Shown here piece by piece: positions 43,490 through 54,982 of a stretch of 64,000 bases of DNA. This DNA comes from Capsicum annuum (lineage: Eukaryota; Streptophyta; Magnoliopsida; Solanales; Solanaceae). The position numbers and the translations under genes are program-made. The stretch lies in NCBI RefSeq assembly GCF_002878395.1, contig NC_061115.1:54741461-54805460 (forward strand), read 5' to 3'. Position 1 is the stretch's first letter; each line of letters begins with the position of its first letter. Below the pieces are notes generated by a model. That model saw only the letters and a program-made list of their open reading frames with translations, was not told where the DNA came from and made no database searches.

Positions 43490-45395
43490 ACAATTTAAGT
43501 TTGTTAGTTTTTTTGGAGCCTCGTCAGAGATGTTGAACCTTTCAAACGGGTAATTATTCCATTCTTCCGGATTGATAGGCCTCACCTTTTCTTCATCTTT
43601 GAAAGCAGCTAATGGATTATCAACTGTGATATTATGTTGTTCAGCAGTAGCTTCTACCGTGACATCCACCTAGAAAGCTAGAATTGTCAATGCTAATTAC
43701 AGAGATATAAAAAAATGGAAAAGAATAACTCATCTGTTTTAGCAAATCAAACAGGTCTTCTTTTTATTTTAAATTATCACAAACAGATTATGTATATTTT
43801 GCAATAGATGGATCATTTGTTGGAGGAAATTAAAACATGAGGAAGACCTGTATGATAATTTCCAACATATGAACCATTTGTTGCAATATATGACTCATCT
43901 ATTTGAAAAAAAAAACTAAAACAATAGGAACTCTTGATTAAATTTGTCCCAACAATGACCCATCTATTATAGAAAATAGTTTATTTTTTGGTACAAATTG
44001 AAATAATATAAAGACCTATTTAATTTTCTAAAATAGAAGAGACATATATTACAACAGATAATGCATTTGATGCAATAGGTTAGTAAACTGTTGCAATAGA
44101 TATATATATCTGCTTGATAATTTTCAACAGATGTGTCATCTGTTGGAACAAATATATGTCTGTTTGTTTGTTGGAACAGATGATATATATTCACCTTCTT
44201 CAACTTATGTTGCTCTCCTATGGCCCTTGTATATTTATCAAAGATACAAGACAAAGACAGAGGAGTTACAATTTTGCTTTTTTCGATGCTTGATTAAGCC
44301 TTGGAAATTTCTTTCCTTTTTATCTTAGCCGCCTTAATATCTAATAGAGTGTATGGATATGAAATCCACTTTGATGGAATGACACTCCTCTTAGATGTCA
44401 ATTTCTTTACAGAAGCAGTTAACGCATAGCATTAATCACCCCATTATGTTTCACCTTGCAGTCTTGACATTTGCATGTAAAACATTCTCTAGGAGGGGCA
44501 AAATCTGTATAACTAGTATGATCATAATCATAATAGTTTGTTATTTCAAAAACTATAAGAGAAGCATCATTAGCCCCAATAGCAGCACCACTACCACTAC
44601 CACTACCACCATCAACAATAATAAGCCCACCTTCCAAAATTATTTTTCTTGTGATGGTTGTTGCTCTAAATAATTCTTTATTTATTCTATCAATGACCTT
44701 AGGGTCATATAAAGTTTGTACAGATCATAAAGTAAGAAAAAATGGTATCTTCAACTCTCGATTGGTCGGAACAAGCCACGGATGCACAATCTAAAATAAA
44801 TCAGTACATATATTAGAATGTTGATTAGATCATTTAAAAAATCATTAATTAAAACAAAAACCTAATTAGAATTAGACCTACTGCATCCTTCGAGGGTTGA
44901 AGAAATCAAGAAATTTTGCATTTTTATCAGTTTTGTCCGACAACCATCTCAGGATTCTTGGACATAAAATTTCTTCCTAGTTGTTCACTTGTGGTCTCAA
45001 ATAAGGAACAACTTCAAATGCCCAAGCCTATAAAATAACGCCAATAAATCAAAAGCATTATTCAATAAAATATAAATAAATCATAATAAAAGAAATATTT
45101 ACCATAAAATTCTATGAAAAGCCACATAAGTTGATTGTTTTTGGCATTAATGGAGTTAACAAATATTTGACAGTCATTTTGAAGCTTTCATAACCCTAAG
45201 AATAGCTGTTAATTGTCTCAAGATCCTCGGAGAGCTTTATTAAACCAAGGGGTGTGTTGTTGTTAACGTCTCTCGCCCAAAAAATATTATGTACAAACTA
45301 AACCCAGCACAATGATTTCTTGTACTTATTTAAAAGTATTTTACCTTTCAATGCTTCTATCAATTTTTTATTTTTAAAGCTTGGACCTATAAGGG
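43490..45395 (-). pseudogene. DUF1985-type gene, minus copy, downstream part
   Basis: This is the continuation of the fragment at 54393-54982, separated from it by element 2. Coding from 45395 downward includes LIEALKGK, LGERR/ARDVNNNTPLGLIKL and FKMTVKYLLTPLMPKTINL. Introns at 45102-45028, 44881-44791 and 44194-43670 have GT..AG ends on the minus strand. Exons give WAFEVVPYLRPQVNN, PRILRWLSDKTDKNAKFLDF, VHPWLVPTNRELKIPFF, an SGSGSGAAIGAND stretch, CKCQDCKVKHNG, EQHKLKK, and VDVTVEATAEQHNITVDNP to PFERFNISDEAPKKL. It stops near 43490, so the Ulp1 protease part seen in the plus copy is missing. Stops occur near 44730 and 45130. Confidence 0.75.
43725..44185. repeat. Palindromic CAGATG-motif cluster J (inside an intron of the minus gene)
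   Basis: Units such as ttcaacagatgtgtcatctgttgg and caatatatgactcatctattt fill most of the 525-bp intron at 43670-44194. Confidence 0.85.
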
Positions 45396-47877
45396 TGTAA
45401 GACCCCCACAAAATCCTAAGCTCAACTCAGTCTTATAAGCTTGCTAAGGGGTCTCAGACTTAGAAAATTCTAGCTAAGTATTCAGACTTAGTATTATTTT
45501 GGCCTTCGTAAGTTAGCAACTCTATTTCATGACTCTTATGACCTTAAAGTATTGATCTTGAGGTTAATTATGATTAGAAATGTCACTAGGTGTTCTCGGA
45601 CGAGTATCATATTTTTTGAACCTCGATTGAACCATGTTTGGGAATCTAAAATAGTGTATCGATGCGATCTCAGAGCAGGTGGTGGCCATTGCGTCGATCA
45701 ATATTTTTCCTTGGCTCCCAGTGGCAATTTCCAATGAACTAATACGGACTCGATGTGGCATGTTGGCTATCGTATTGATGCCAATGAAGCAGTACGTTGA
45801 TAGTCCAGTTTTTAGTTATTAAAAGTCCCATCCTTAAAGGGTATTTAGGTTTTTTCCCCACCCCTATTCATCCCTAAAACACGAGATTCAACCCTCATTG
45901 AGCAAAATATACTTATGTTCTCTCAAATTGCTCAAAAATAAGAACCCTAGGTGATTTAATTTCAAGGCCAAGGCTCAAGATTTCCACTATTGTTATTCAG
46001 GAATTTAGAAACCAAGGTATATCAAGTGTTCATCCAAGGGTTCCCTTCCACCCTTGGAGTTTAAGAACCTCTTTTAACTACAAGTTTATGAGTTTGATGA
46101 ATTTTATGGTGGAATTTGAATGTGTTCATGATTATCATATTAATAGGGTTTCTAGTTCATGATTTACTACAATTTTTATGTAGAATTGATTGATATGTCG
46201 GCATTATCATGTGAAACAATGTTGAAAGTCTTGAAGTTGTAAATGTGGAATTGAACTATGATGCTTACATGTTGTTTTAGTGTCATGTGCATAGACTATG
46301 TCCTTAAAGTGTTTGATGAATTATTTATATGAGTTGAATAGTGAAATTATATCATGTCAGCATATATTCAAGTCCATGTCATGCAAGTGTTTGCTAGAAT
46401 GTCCCAAACAAATGTATGATGACCAAGTACTTAGCTATCATGTTTCAAGATTGTGCCATGTCATATAATTTATGCTATCGATTCCTGGGGGTATTTGATA
46501 CCCAACAATTTAGTTGTTTACCTAGAGCCATGGTTAGTCACAAGACAGTATCAGTCATGTCACAATCGATAAAATTTAGCCAGTTAACAGAATTCAGTAG
46601 TATTCCATCAGTCCACGGAACCCAGTGAACTCAGTTCAGTTTAGTTATATAGAATAATCAGAAATAGTTCCTTCTATCCTAGAATAGTCTAGAATCCAGT
46701 CCAGTGTTTATTCAGTTGGGAGTAGGATTCAGCACTGAGTGAACCCACAGATGGGGACTCACCTGCCAGTAGAGGGTGTGATCCTTAGAAGCAGTCCTTG
46801 TGTTCCAAAACTACATAGCCAGCGTAGGTTGAGATATCAACCTGCCAGCTGAAGGTTGATGAGGTGATCTACCTGCCAGTTGAGAGTACCACCATTCTTG
46901 TTCAGAGCACCTGCCAGATGAGGGTGACTCAGCTTGTCTTTACCCGTGGCATGGTACTGATATCCTTCCAGCTAAGGTTATAGGTTGGATCCCAATCAGT
47001 TTAGAGAGGGGCATATTATTTAGATGATTACTTTCCACAGTCTCAGTTTCAGCTCCAGTCTCAGTATAGAACTAGTTCAGTTTTACAAAAAAATCAAGAC
47101 TATTAAATATAGTCACTCAACTTAGAATGGAACTCAGTATAGTTATATAGAATCAAGATTGTCAGATACAGTCACTCAACTATAAGTAATTCCATATCAC
47201 TAGGCTCAAATATTAGCTAATCAGTATTTAGATTTGGTATCCAAGTGTTATAATGATCTCAGGTACAGTTTACATATTCACGCATGTACTCTTATTCAGT
47301 TATATTCATGTTATTCAGTCAGTATTGTTCATGCATATGAACCCATACATTTCAGCCTACCTCACTTAACATACCAGTGCATTCAAAGTATTGATCCATA
47401 CTTTTCTCTTGTGCTATGATGTATTATGTCATAGGTTCTAACGCACGGGCTCCCGATCATCCCTAGCAGTTATAAATTTTCAGTAGTTAGAGTTAGTAAT
47501 GAGTCCTTATAGTTTGAGGACATGATTATTATTTTAGTATTTCAATTTTATTTCAGTAGCCGAAGATAGTTGGGGACTTGTCCCATCAACTCCACATTTC
47601 AGACAGTTTAGAGGCTTTTTAGACTAGAGTATTTTTAGACAGATGTTTTAGTTTTGGTAATATTATATCGTATTCAATTTTATTTTAGTATTAAACCTTA
47701 TGGTATGTTTTCTACCTAATTTTTGCATATTACAGTATTATCATTCAGTTAATGTAGTAGGTACCAGTCATGGGTTAGCTTATGGTCCTTTAGGATTATG
47801 AGCACCGTGTAGAGTTTGTGGTCCTTCAGGATTATGAGCACCGTGTAGAGTTTGGGGTACAGACTCGGGGCGTTACA
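45396..47877 (+). repeat. Element 2, 5' LTR
   Basis: Length is 2,482 bp. It contains acctgccagRtgagggt-type repeats near 46760-46930 and a TCAG-rich region. A 36-bp tandem duplication of tggtccttYaggattatgagcaccgtg lies at 47783-47855 near the 3' end. Confidence 0.92.
47783..47855 (+). repeat. 36-bp tandem duplication in the element 2 5' LTR
   Basis: tggtcctttaggattatgag starts at 47783 and recurs as tggtccttcaggattatgag at 47819. The 3' LTR has the unit once. Confidence 0.85.
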
Positions 47878-47881
47878 AACT

Positions 47882-47894
47882 TGGTATCAGAGCC
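47882..47894 (+). other. Element 2 primer binding site (initiator tRNA-Met type)
   Basis: TGGTATCAGAGCC, the standard complement of the initiator tRNA-Met 3' end, lies four bases after the LTR. Confidence 0.93.
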
Positions 47895-48100
47895 TAAGGT
47901 TCAACAGAGTCCTAGAAAGGCTAAAAGTTTCATCTAGTAGAGTCTTGTGCATGGGTGTGTAGCGCACCACACGTATGGACAGGACGCTGCGAGGTGTTTT
48001 ATGAAAAGTTTCCCTTTTTTTAGTGTCCATGGCGTGCGAGTGAGCATGAGCTCCAGTTAAACTCCCTGTCTAATCCAAATCTCTCTTCCGTTTACAGAAT

Positions 48101-49245
48101 ATGCTTCTAAAGAGTACTAAGGGAAGAGGAACGGGAGACCAGACAAAACCCTAGCCCATCCAGCCAGATCCTCTGGTTGAACACGTCTCCCACGCTGAAT
48201 TCAGAGCAGCTTTCACCACCTCAGCTCATTCTGTGGTGGCCCAGAATGAACGTCCAGCTGTTGTTTCGACCAACTCAGTGGCCAATATTGCTGCATCCAG
48301 GATTTGAGATTTCACTCGAATGAACTCATCATCTTTTACTGGGTCTAAGTCAGATGAGAACCCTCAGGAGTTTCTTGATCAAGTGCAAGAAGTTACAGAT
48401 ATTATAGGGGTGACTACTATTGAGAGCGCCGAGTTGGCCGCATATTAGTTGAAGGATGTGGCCCACTCATGGTTCAAATAGTGGAAAGTAAAAAGGGCTG
48501 CAAATGTAGGGCCCATAGAATGGGAGAAGTTTGCCACTGCTTTTCTAGATAGGTTCTTCCCATTGGAGTTAAGGAAAGCAAAGGTTTTGGAGTTTATAAA
48601 TCTGAAGTAGGGCAATATGATAGTGAAAGAGTATTCTCTCAAGATTACTCAACTAGCTAGATATGCTCCTCATGTGGTGGCAGATAGTAGATCCAGGATG
48701 AGTAAATTTATGTTGGGGTGTCTAACAGTGTGGTCAAGGAATATAGGACTGCAATGCTGATTAAGGAGATAGACATATCCAGGCTCATGGTCAATGCTCA
48801 TCAGATAGAAAAGGCTAAGAATAGGGTGAGAATAGGTAGTTTTAACTTCGCTCAACCTAAGTCAGATAGTGAAATCGTTCTCAGTTCCACCCAAAATCCT
48901 TAGTTCTAGCTCCATCCTCAGCCAGTGCTCCTTTCCTGAAATTCAGAGACGGCAACAAAGATAGGTCTTCAAGCCTTAAAACCCAGGGTAGTGTTAGCAG
49001 TGCCCAAACCAATCCCTTTTGTGAGAAATATAGAATAAACCACCAAGGCATCTGCAGATCAAGAAGCAATGTATGTTTTGAGTGTGGCAAGCTAGGCCAC
49101 AAAGTTAGATATTATCCCAAGTCAGGTTCTCAAGGTCAGTATAATTGTACCCTAGCTCAGTTCGGTCATTCGAATTAACAGGGTACCACATCCAGTGCCA
49201 CCAGTAGGCAGCGCCCGAACAGACTTTTTACTCTTCAGTCCCAAT
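48101..49245 (+). pseudogene. gag: Element 2 gag, degenerate
   Basis: The likely start is the ATG at 48101 (MLLKSTKGRGTGDQ). Capsid motifs parallel element 1: DFTRMNSSSFTGSK, ENPQEFLDQVQEV, WEKFATAFLDRFFP and LEFINLK. In-frame stops occur near 48152, 48307, 48447, 48480 and 48609. The zinc knuckle at about 49071-49115 reads CFECGKLGHKVRYYP, so the first three ligands are present and the last Cys has become Tyr. This copy is closer to a functional knuckle than that of element 1. Confidence 0.88.
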
Positions 49246-49268
49246 AGGATCAGGAAATTTCTCATAAT

Positions 49269-52200
49269 ATGGTCACTGATATGTTACAATTCTTCCATTT
49301 ACATATTTTTGCTTTGCTAGATCCAGGAGCTTCATTGTTCTTTGTTACTCCATATATAGCCATTGATTTTGGAGTCAGTCCTAAAATTCTAACAGAGCCC
49401 TTCTTAGTCTCCACCCCATTGGGTAAATATATCATAGCCCAGTGGGTATATAGGAACTGTCTGGTTATGATATCTCAAAAAGTCACTTCAGTAGACTTAG
49501 TCAAATTAGAGATGACTGATTTTGATGTCATTCTTAGCATGGATTGGTTTTATTCCTACTATGCCTCAGTCAACTACAAAAATAGAATTATCCAGTTTCA
49601 GTTTTCATATGAGCCCATCCTAAAATGGAGGGTAAGTACTTCAGCACTTAGGGTCAGCTTTTTTTTTTTACCTTAGGGCAAGAAAAATGATATTTAAGGG
49701 ATTGTTTACCATCTCATTCAAGTCTAGGACTCTAGTTCAGACCCTTACTCTTTAATCAGCGTCAGTAGCATGTGAAGTCCTAGATGTGTTTCTTGAAGAT
49801 CTTCCCGGAGTTCCTCCCGAAAGGGAAATCAACTTCGGATACCTTCTTCCAAATACTCAGCCCATATCTATTTTGCCATACAGAATGGCTCCAACAAAAC
49901 TCAGAGAATTAAGAGAATAGTTAAAAGATCTCCTAGAAAGGGAATTTATTAGACCCAGTGTGTCCCCTAGGGCGCAACAGTTTTATTTATGTGTAAGAAA
50001 GATGGTTCTCTCAGAATGTGTATTGACTACTGTCAGCTAAATAAAGTCACGGTCAAGAACAAGTATCCACTTCCCATAATCGATGACTTATTTGAACACC
50101 TTCAGAGTGTCAGTTACTTCTCCAAGATAGACCCTAGATCGGTCTACTATCAACTCAGATTCAGAGAATGTGATATCCCAAAAAAGGCTTCAGAACTCGG
50201 TATGGTCACTTCAAATTCTTATTTATGTCATTTGGTCTTACCAATGCCCCAGAAGCTATGATGGACTTGATGAACCATGTGTTCAAGAAGTACTTGGACA
50301 TGTTCGTCATCGCCTTTATAGATGACATTCTTGTCTATTCCCGGAGTGAGCATGATCATGCAGACCATCTTAAAATTGTATTACAGACTCTCAAAAACCA
50401 TCAGCTATTCGCCAAATTCAATAATTGAAAATTTTGGCAAAGGTCAGTAGCTTTCCTTGGCCATATCATTTTCAGTGATGGCATTAGAGTTGATCCTCAA
50501 AAGATCAAAGCAGTAAGAAACAGGCCTATAACCATCTCTCCATTAGATATCAGGAGTTTCTTGGGCTTGGCTGGTTATTACTGATGGTTTTTTGAGGGAT
50601 TTTCATCTATTGCATACCCTATGTCTAAATTGACTCAAAATAAAGTCAAATTCCAGTGGTCAGATTCTTGTGAAAAGAGTTTTCAAGAGTTGAAGACTCG
50701 ACTCACTACAACTCCAGTTTTGACCCTACCAGATAGTTTAGATGGGTTTGTGGTATATTATGATGCCTCTAGAGTTGGTTTGGGGTATGTTTTGATGGAG
50801 AGAGGTAAGGTCATAGCGTACGCCTCTAGACAGCTTAAGCCCCATGAAAAGAACTATCCTACTCATGATCTTGAGTTAGCAGCAGTAGTATTTACCTTTT
50901 AGATTTGGAGGCACTATTTGTATAGGGTACCCATTGATGTGTTCACTAACCATAAGATCCAACAGTATGTGTTCTCTCAGAAAGATTTAAACCTCCGCCA
51001 GAGAAGGTGGTTGGAGTTATTGAAAGACCACGACATGAATGTCCTGTATTATCCGGGTAAAGCTAATGTTGTGGCTGATGATCTCAGTAGCATGTCTATG
51101 GGTAGTGTTTCTCATGTGGAGAATGGTAAGAAGAAGTTAGATCAGGATGTTCATTAGCTTGCCCGACTAGGTGTTCACTTAGTCAATTCAGCAGAAGGTA
51201 GTGTATGGGTGTAGAGTAGTTCAGAATCATCCTTGGTTTCCGAGGTAAAGGAAAAATAGGATAGGGATCCCAGTCTAGTCAAGTTAAAGAAATCCATCAG
51301 AGATCAGAAGGTAGAGAGAGGTTTTCTTCCAAGAGGGAGATGGTGTGTTGCACTACCTGGTTGGCTATGTGTGTCAGGGTAGTTCAAAATCATCCCTTGT
51401 TTCTGAGGTAAAGGAAAAACTGGATAGGGATCCCAGTTTGGTTAAGTTAAAGGAATCAGTCAAAGATCAGAAGGTAGAGATTTTCTCCTAAGGGGGAGAT
51501 GGTGTGTTGCCCTACCTGGGTCGGCTATGTGTGCCAGGTGTAGATAACTTGAGATAGTGAATTCTTGCAGAAGTGCATGGTACGTGCTACTCTATTCATC
51601 CAGGGGCCACTAAGATGTATCTTAATTTACAGGAGATCTATTGGTGGAGTGGGATTAAAGAGATATTGCAAAGTTTATGGCTAAGTATTCAACATGTCAG
51701 CAGGTTAAGATTAAGCATCAAAAGCCTAATAGGCTCATACAGGAGTTCAGTATTCCTACTTGGAAGTGGGAAGAAGTGATCATGGACTTTGTGATGGGTT
51801 TGCCTCATACTCATTGCCAGCATAATTCAATTTGGGTCATCATAGACAAGATGACCAAATTAGCACATTTCCTACCAGTCCATACCTCATATTCAGCCGA
51901 GTATTACGTCAAACTCTATATTAGGGAGTTGGTCAGATTGTGCAATGTTCCATTGTCCATTATCTAACATAGAGGTACCTAGTTCATCTCTCATTTTTGG
52001 AAAGCATTCCAAAAGGGTCTTGGTACTGAGTTTGCCTCAGTATAGCCTTTCATCCTCAGACAGATAGTCAAGCAAAAAGGACCATTTAGAGTTTAGAAGA
52101 TATGTTGCGAGCGTGTGTGATAGACTATAAAGGTAGTTGGGATGACCACTTTCCTTTGATTGAATTCGCATATAACAACAGTTATCATTCTAGCATTCAG

Positions 52201-52840
52201 ATAGCTCTATTTAAGACTCTTTTTAAGAGAAGGTATAGATCTACCTTTGGTTGGTTTGAAGTGGGTGAGGCCACAGTGGTAGGGTTTGACTTGGTATTTG
52301 ATACCTTAGAGAAAGTTTTGTTGATCTGGGAAAGGCTTAAGACAGCTCAGAGCCGACAGAAATTGTACGCAGATGTGCAAAGAAAGGATCTCAAGTTTGA
52401 GGTTGGTGATTTTATGTATTTGAAAATCTCCCCTATGAAAGCAGTGAAGAGGTTTGGCAAGAAGGGAAACTCAGTCCCTGATATGTCGGTCCTTACCGAA
52501 TTCTCAGCCATTTAAAAAAGATAGCTTAACAGCTTGAGTTGCCTTTAGAAATAGCTTTAGTGCACCCAGTGTTCCATGTATCCTTGCTGAAGAAATGCAT
52601 AGGTGACCTAGCAGTCGTAGTCCCTATAGAGGGCATAGATATTCAGAATAGCCTCTCATATGAAGAGACTTCCATGGAAATCCTTGATTACCAAATTCGC
52701 AAACTGAGGAACAAAAAAGTCCCTATAGTCAAAGTTCTTTGGGAAAACCAGTCCGTTGAGGGAGCTACTTGGGAGGCAGAAGCAGATATATGAATGAAGT
52801 ATCCTCACCTCTTCTCCATAAACTCAGACTCAGCCCAAGG
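49269..52840 (+). pseudogene. pol: Element 2 pol: protease, RT, RNase H, integrase, chromodomain
   Basis: The protease has LLDPGASLFFVTP at about 49312 and FDVILSMDWF. The RT runs from about 49850, with [24 protein letters not shown], a frame change near 50190 and FIDDILVYS near 50314. RNase H at 50650-51100 has [13 protein letters not shown] and FTNHKIQQYVFSQ. A 163-bp tandem duplication interrupts the RNase H-integrase spacer. Integrase at 51573-52500 has IHPGATKMY and WVIIDKMTKLAHFLP with the first Asp. The second Asp (usually SDRGTQF) is lost to a stop and His, and the catalytic Glu region reads QAKRT. A chromodomain follows (52660-52790, ILDYQIRKLRNKKVPIVKVL, EGATWEA). Confidence 0.9.
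51218..51543 (+). repeat. 163-bp tandem duplication in the pol spacer
   Basis: Unit one starts agttcagaatcatccttgg at 51218 and unit two agttcaaaatcatcccttg at 51381. They share the ordered blocks gaggtaaaggaaaaa, gatagggatcccagt, gatcagaaggtagaga and gggagatggtgtgttgc. Elements 1 and 3 have this region once. Confidence 0.88.
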
Positions 52841-53190
52841 TAACAGTTTTTCTTTGAATTACTTAGTCTCATGTTCAGATATAGCTACCAACTTGGTATC
52901 AATTAACATTGCATACTCAGTCATGCATTCACGAATTAGTTCGATCATATACTCATGCATCAGACATGCGTGTCCCGTATATAAGCTCATCTTATCAGTA
53001 ATATCAGTCATCTATTCATGAATCATGTTCAGCTATGTACTCATGTATCAGATATGCATGTTTAGTATGATCATTTTATATATCAGTAATTTCAGTCATA
53101 AAATTATGCTTCAGTTATGCATGTCCAGTGTCTAAATCCAGTCTATCATTATTATCAGTTTAATCAATCTCATTTGGGGATGAATGTTCC

Positions 53191-53204
53191 CAAGGGGGAG
53201 ATAT
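53191..53204 (+). other. Element 2 polypurine tract
   Basis: AAGGGGGAGATAT directly precedes the 3' LTR start TGTAAGACC, following catttggggatgaatgttccc. Confidence 0.9.
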
Positions 53205-54392
53205 TGTAAGACCCCGCAAAATCCTAAGCTCAACTCAGTCTAAGGGATCCCAGACTTAGCAAATTCTAGCTAAGTATTCAGACTTAGTATTATTTTGGCC
53301 TTCGTAAGTTGGTAACTCTATTTCACAACTCTTATGACCTTAAAGTATCAATCTTTAGGTTAATTCATGATCAGAAATGTCAGTAGGTGTTCTCGGACGA
53401 GTTTCGTATTTTTCGAACATCAATTAAACCATATTTGGGAATCCAAAATAGTGTATCGATGTGATCGCGGCATAACGCATCGACCATCTCATCGATCAAT
53501 ATTTTTCCTTGGCTCCCAGGCTATCCCGTTGATGTAACGATGTGGTCCATCATCCTGTGCGTCAAAAGTCCAGTTTTCATTCATTAAAGGTCGTTTCCTT
53601 GAAGGGTATTCGGGTGTTTTCCCCACCCCTATTAAGCCCTAAAACACGAGATTCAGCCCTCATTTAGTAAAATATACTTATTTTCTCTCAAATTGCTCTA
53701 GAAAAAGAACCCTAGGTGATTTAATTTCAAGGCCAAAGCTCAAGATTTCCACCATCGTTCTTCAGAAATTTAGCAACCAAGGTATGTCAAGTTTTCATCC
53801 AAGGGTTCCCTTCCACCCTTGGAGTTCAAGAACCCATTTTAACTACAAGTTTATGAGTTTGATGAGTTTGATGGTGGAATTTGAATGTTTTCATGATTAT
53901 CATGTTAATGGGGTTTCTAGTTAATGATTTACTAAAAGATTCATGTGAAATTGATTGATATGTGTGCATTATTATGTGAAACCATGTTGAAACCCTTAAA
54001 GTTATAAATGTGGAATTGAACTATGATGATTACATGTTGTTTTAGTATCAGGTGCATAGATTATGTCATTCAAGTGTTTGAAGAATTGTTTATGTGAGTT
54101 GAATAGTGAAATTATATCATGTCAGCATATATTCAAGTTCATGTCATGCAAGTGCTTGCTAGAATATCCTAAACGAATGTACGATGACCAAGTACTTAGC
54201 TAACATGTTTCAAGATTGTGTCATGTCGTATGATTTATGCTATCGAGTCCTGGGTGTATTTAATACTAGACAATTTAGTTATTTACCTAGAGCCATGGTC
54301 AGTCATAGGATAGTACCAGTCATGGGTTAGCTTGTGGTCCTTCGGGATTATGAGCACCGTGTAGCGTCCGAGGTACAAACTCGGGCGTTACA
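53205..54392 (+). repeat. Element 2, 3' LTR (large internal deletion)
   Basis: Length is 1,188 bp. The sequence jumps from gccatggtcagtcatagg to gtaccagtcatgggttagc. In the 5' LTR these blocks are separated by about 1.2 kb lying between two copies of gtaYcagtcatg (46548 and 47761). One copy of that direct repeat remains. Confidence 0.92.
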
Positions 54393-54982
54393 AAAGGGGC
54401 ACCTAGTCATCACCATTACTTAACTTGCCTTTGCATTTTTTGGGTGTGCGGAGTGCTTTTTTGGGTTAGAATAGGTATAACTTGATAAGGAGAATGAGGA
54501 TAATATTTTAGTCCAATAATTATGGCAAACTCCTTCCAACCTAAACAAACAGGCATGCCACAGTAATTTATCCACAACTCATCCATTTTATCTTTATTTT
54601 CATACATAAACCTATGCATGAGAAGATCATATACCATTTTCATTTGGAAACGAGCATTGTTCTCCTCCGCCAAATCAAGATATTTCCCAAAGCAACTGTC
54701 CTTGAAATAAGCATCCAATTTTTGTACTCGAAATATTTTTCGGGACGCGTTGAAAGATTTTTCCATGGCTAAATTAACCACAAAATCACCAGTTAAATAT
54801 GTGGCACCATCCACTGCATTCTCACCAGATAACTATGAATGCTGAAGGTTTTGACCAACTCTTCGGTGGAAGGGCTATTAGTATTTGGATCATCTGTTTT
54901 GAAACATTCATCATCCCCATGTTCATTATCTTCTGCTTCTAATTGAGATATTGTTTGTAAAGCAAGCTCATAGAGTGGTGGA
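54393..54982 (-). pseudogene. DUF1985-type gene, minus copy, upstream part
   Basis: Minus-strand coding from 54982 reads [19 protein letters not shown], then an acidic stretch, [73 protein letters not shown] and YCGMPVCLGWKEFAIIIGLK, a DUF1985-like domain. The plus copy has the matching CKKSCFGWF and FGMKEFAIVTGL blocks. The upstream end is cut by the LTR at 54983, and the downstream end by element 2. A frame change near 54830 and stops near 54420-54400 are present. It would have encoded the N-terminal third of the protein. Confidence 0.8.

Larger units (their letters stand above)
45396..54392 (+). mobile_element. Element 2: complete, degenerate Tekay-type chromovirus
   Basis: Two LTRs starting TGTAAGACCCC and ending CGTTACA flank a primer site, gag, pol with chromodomain, and a polypurine tract. 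It sits inside the minus-strand DUF1985 gene, whose coding resumes on both sides. Flanks are AAGGG on the left and AAAGGG on the right, which fits a 5-bp AAGGG duplication with one extra A. The 3' LTR has lost about 1.2 kb, and many stops are present, so it cannot move by itself. Confidence 0.92.

Noticed and set aside
31425..44185. CRISPR-like array of short palindromic repeats with spacers
   Set aside because: The units are degenerate, the spacers are not of uniform length, no cas genes exist and the context is a plant TE region.
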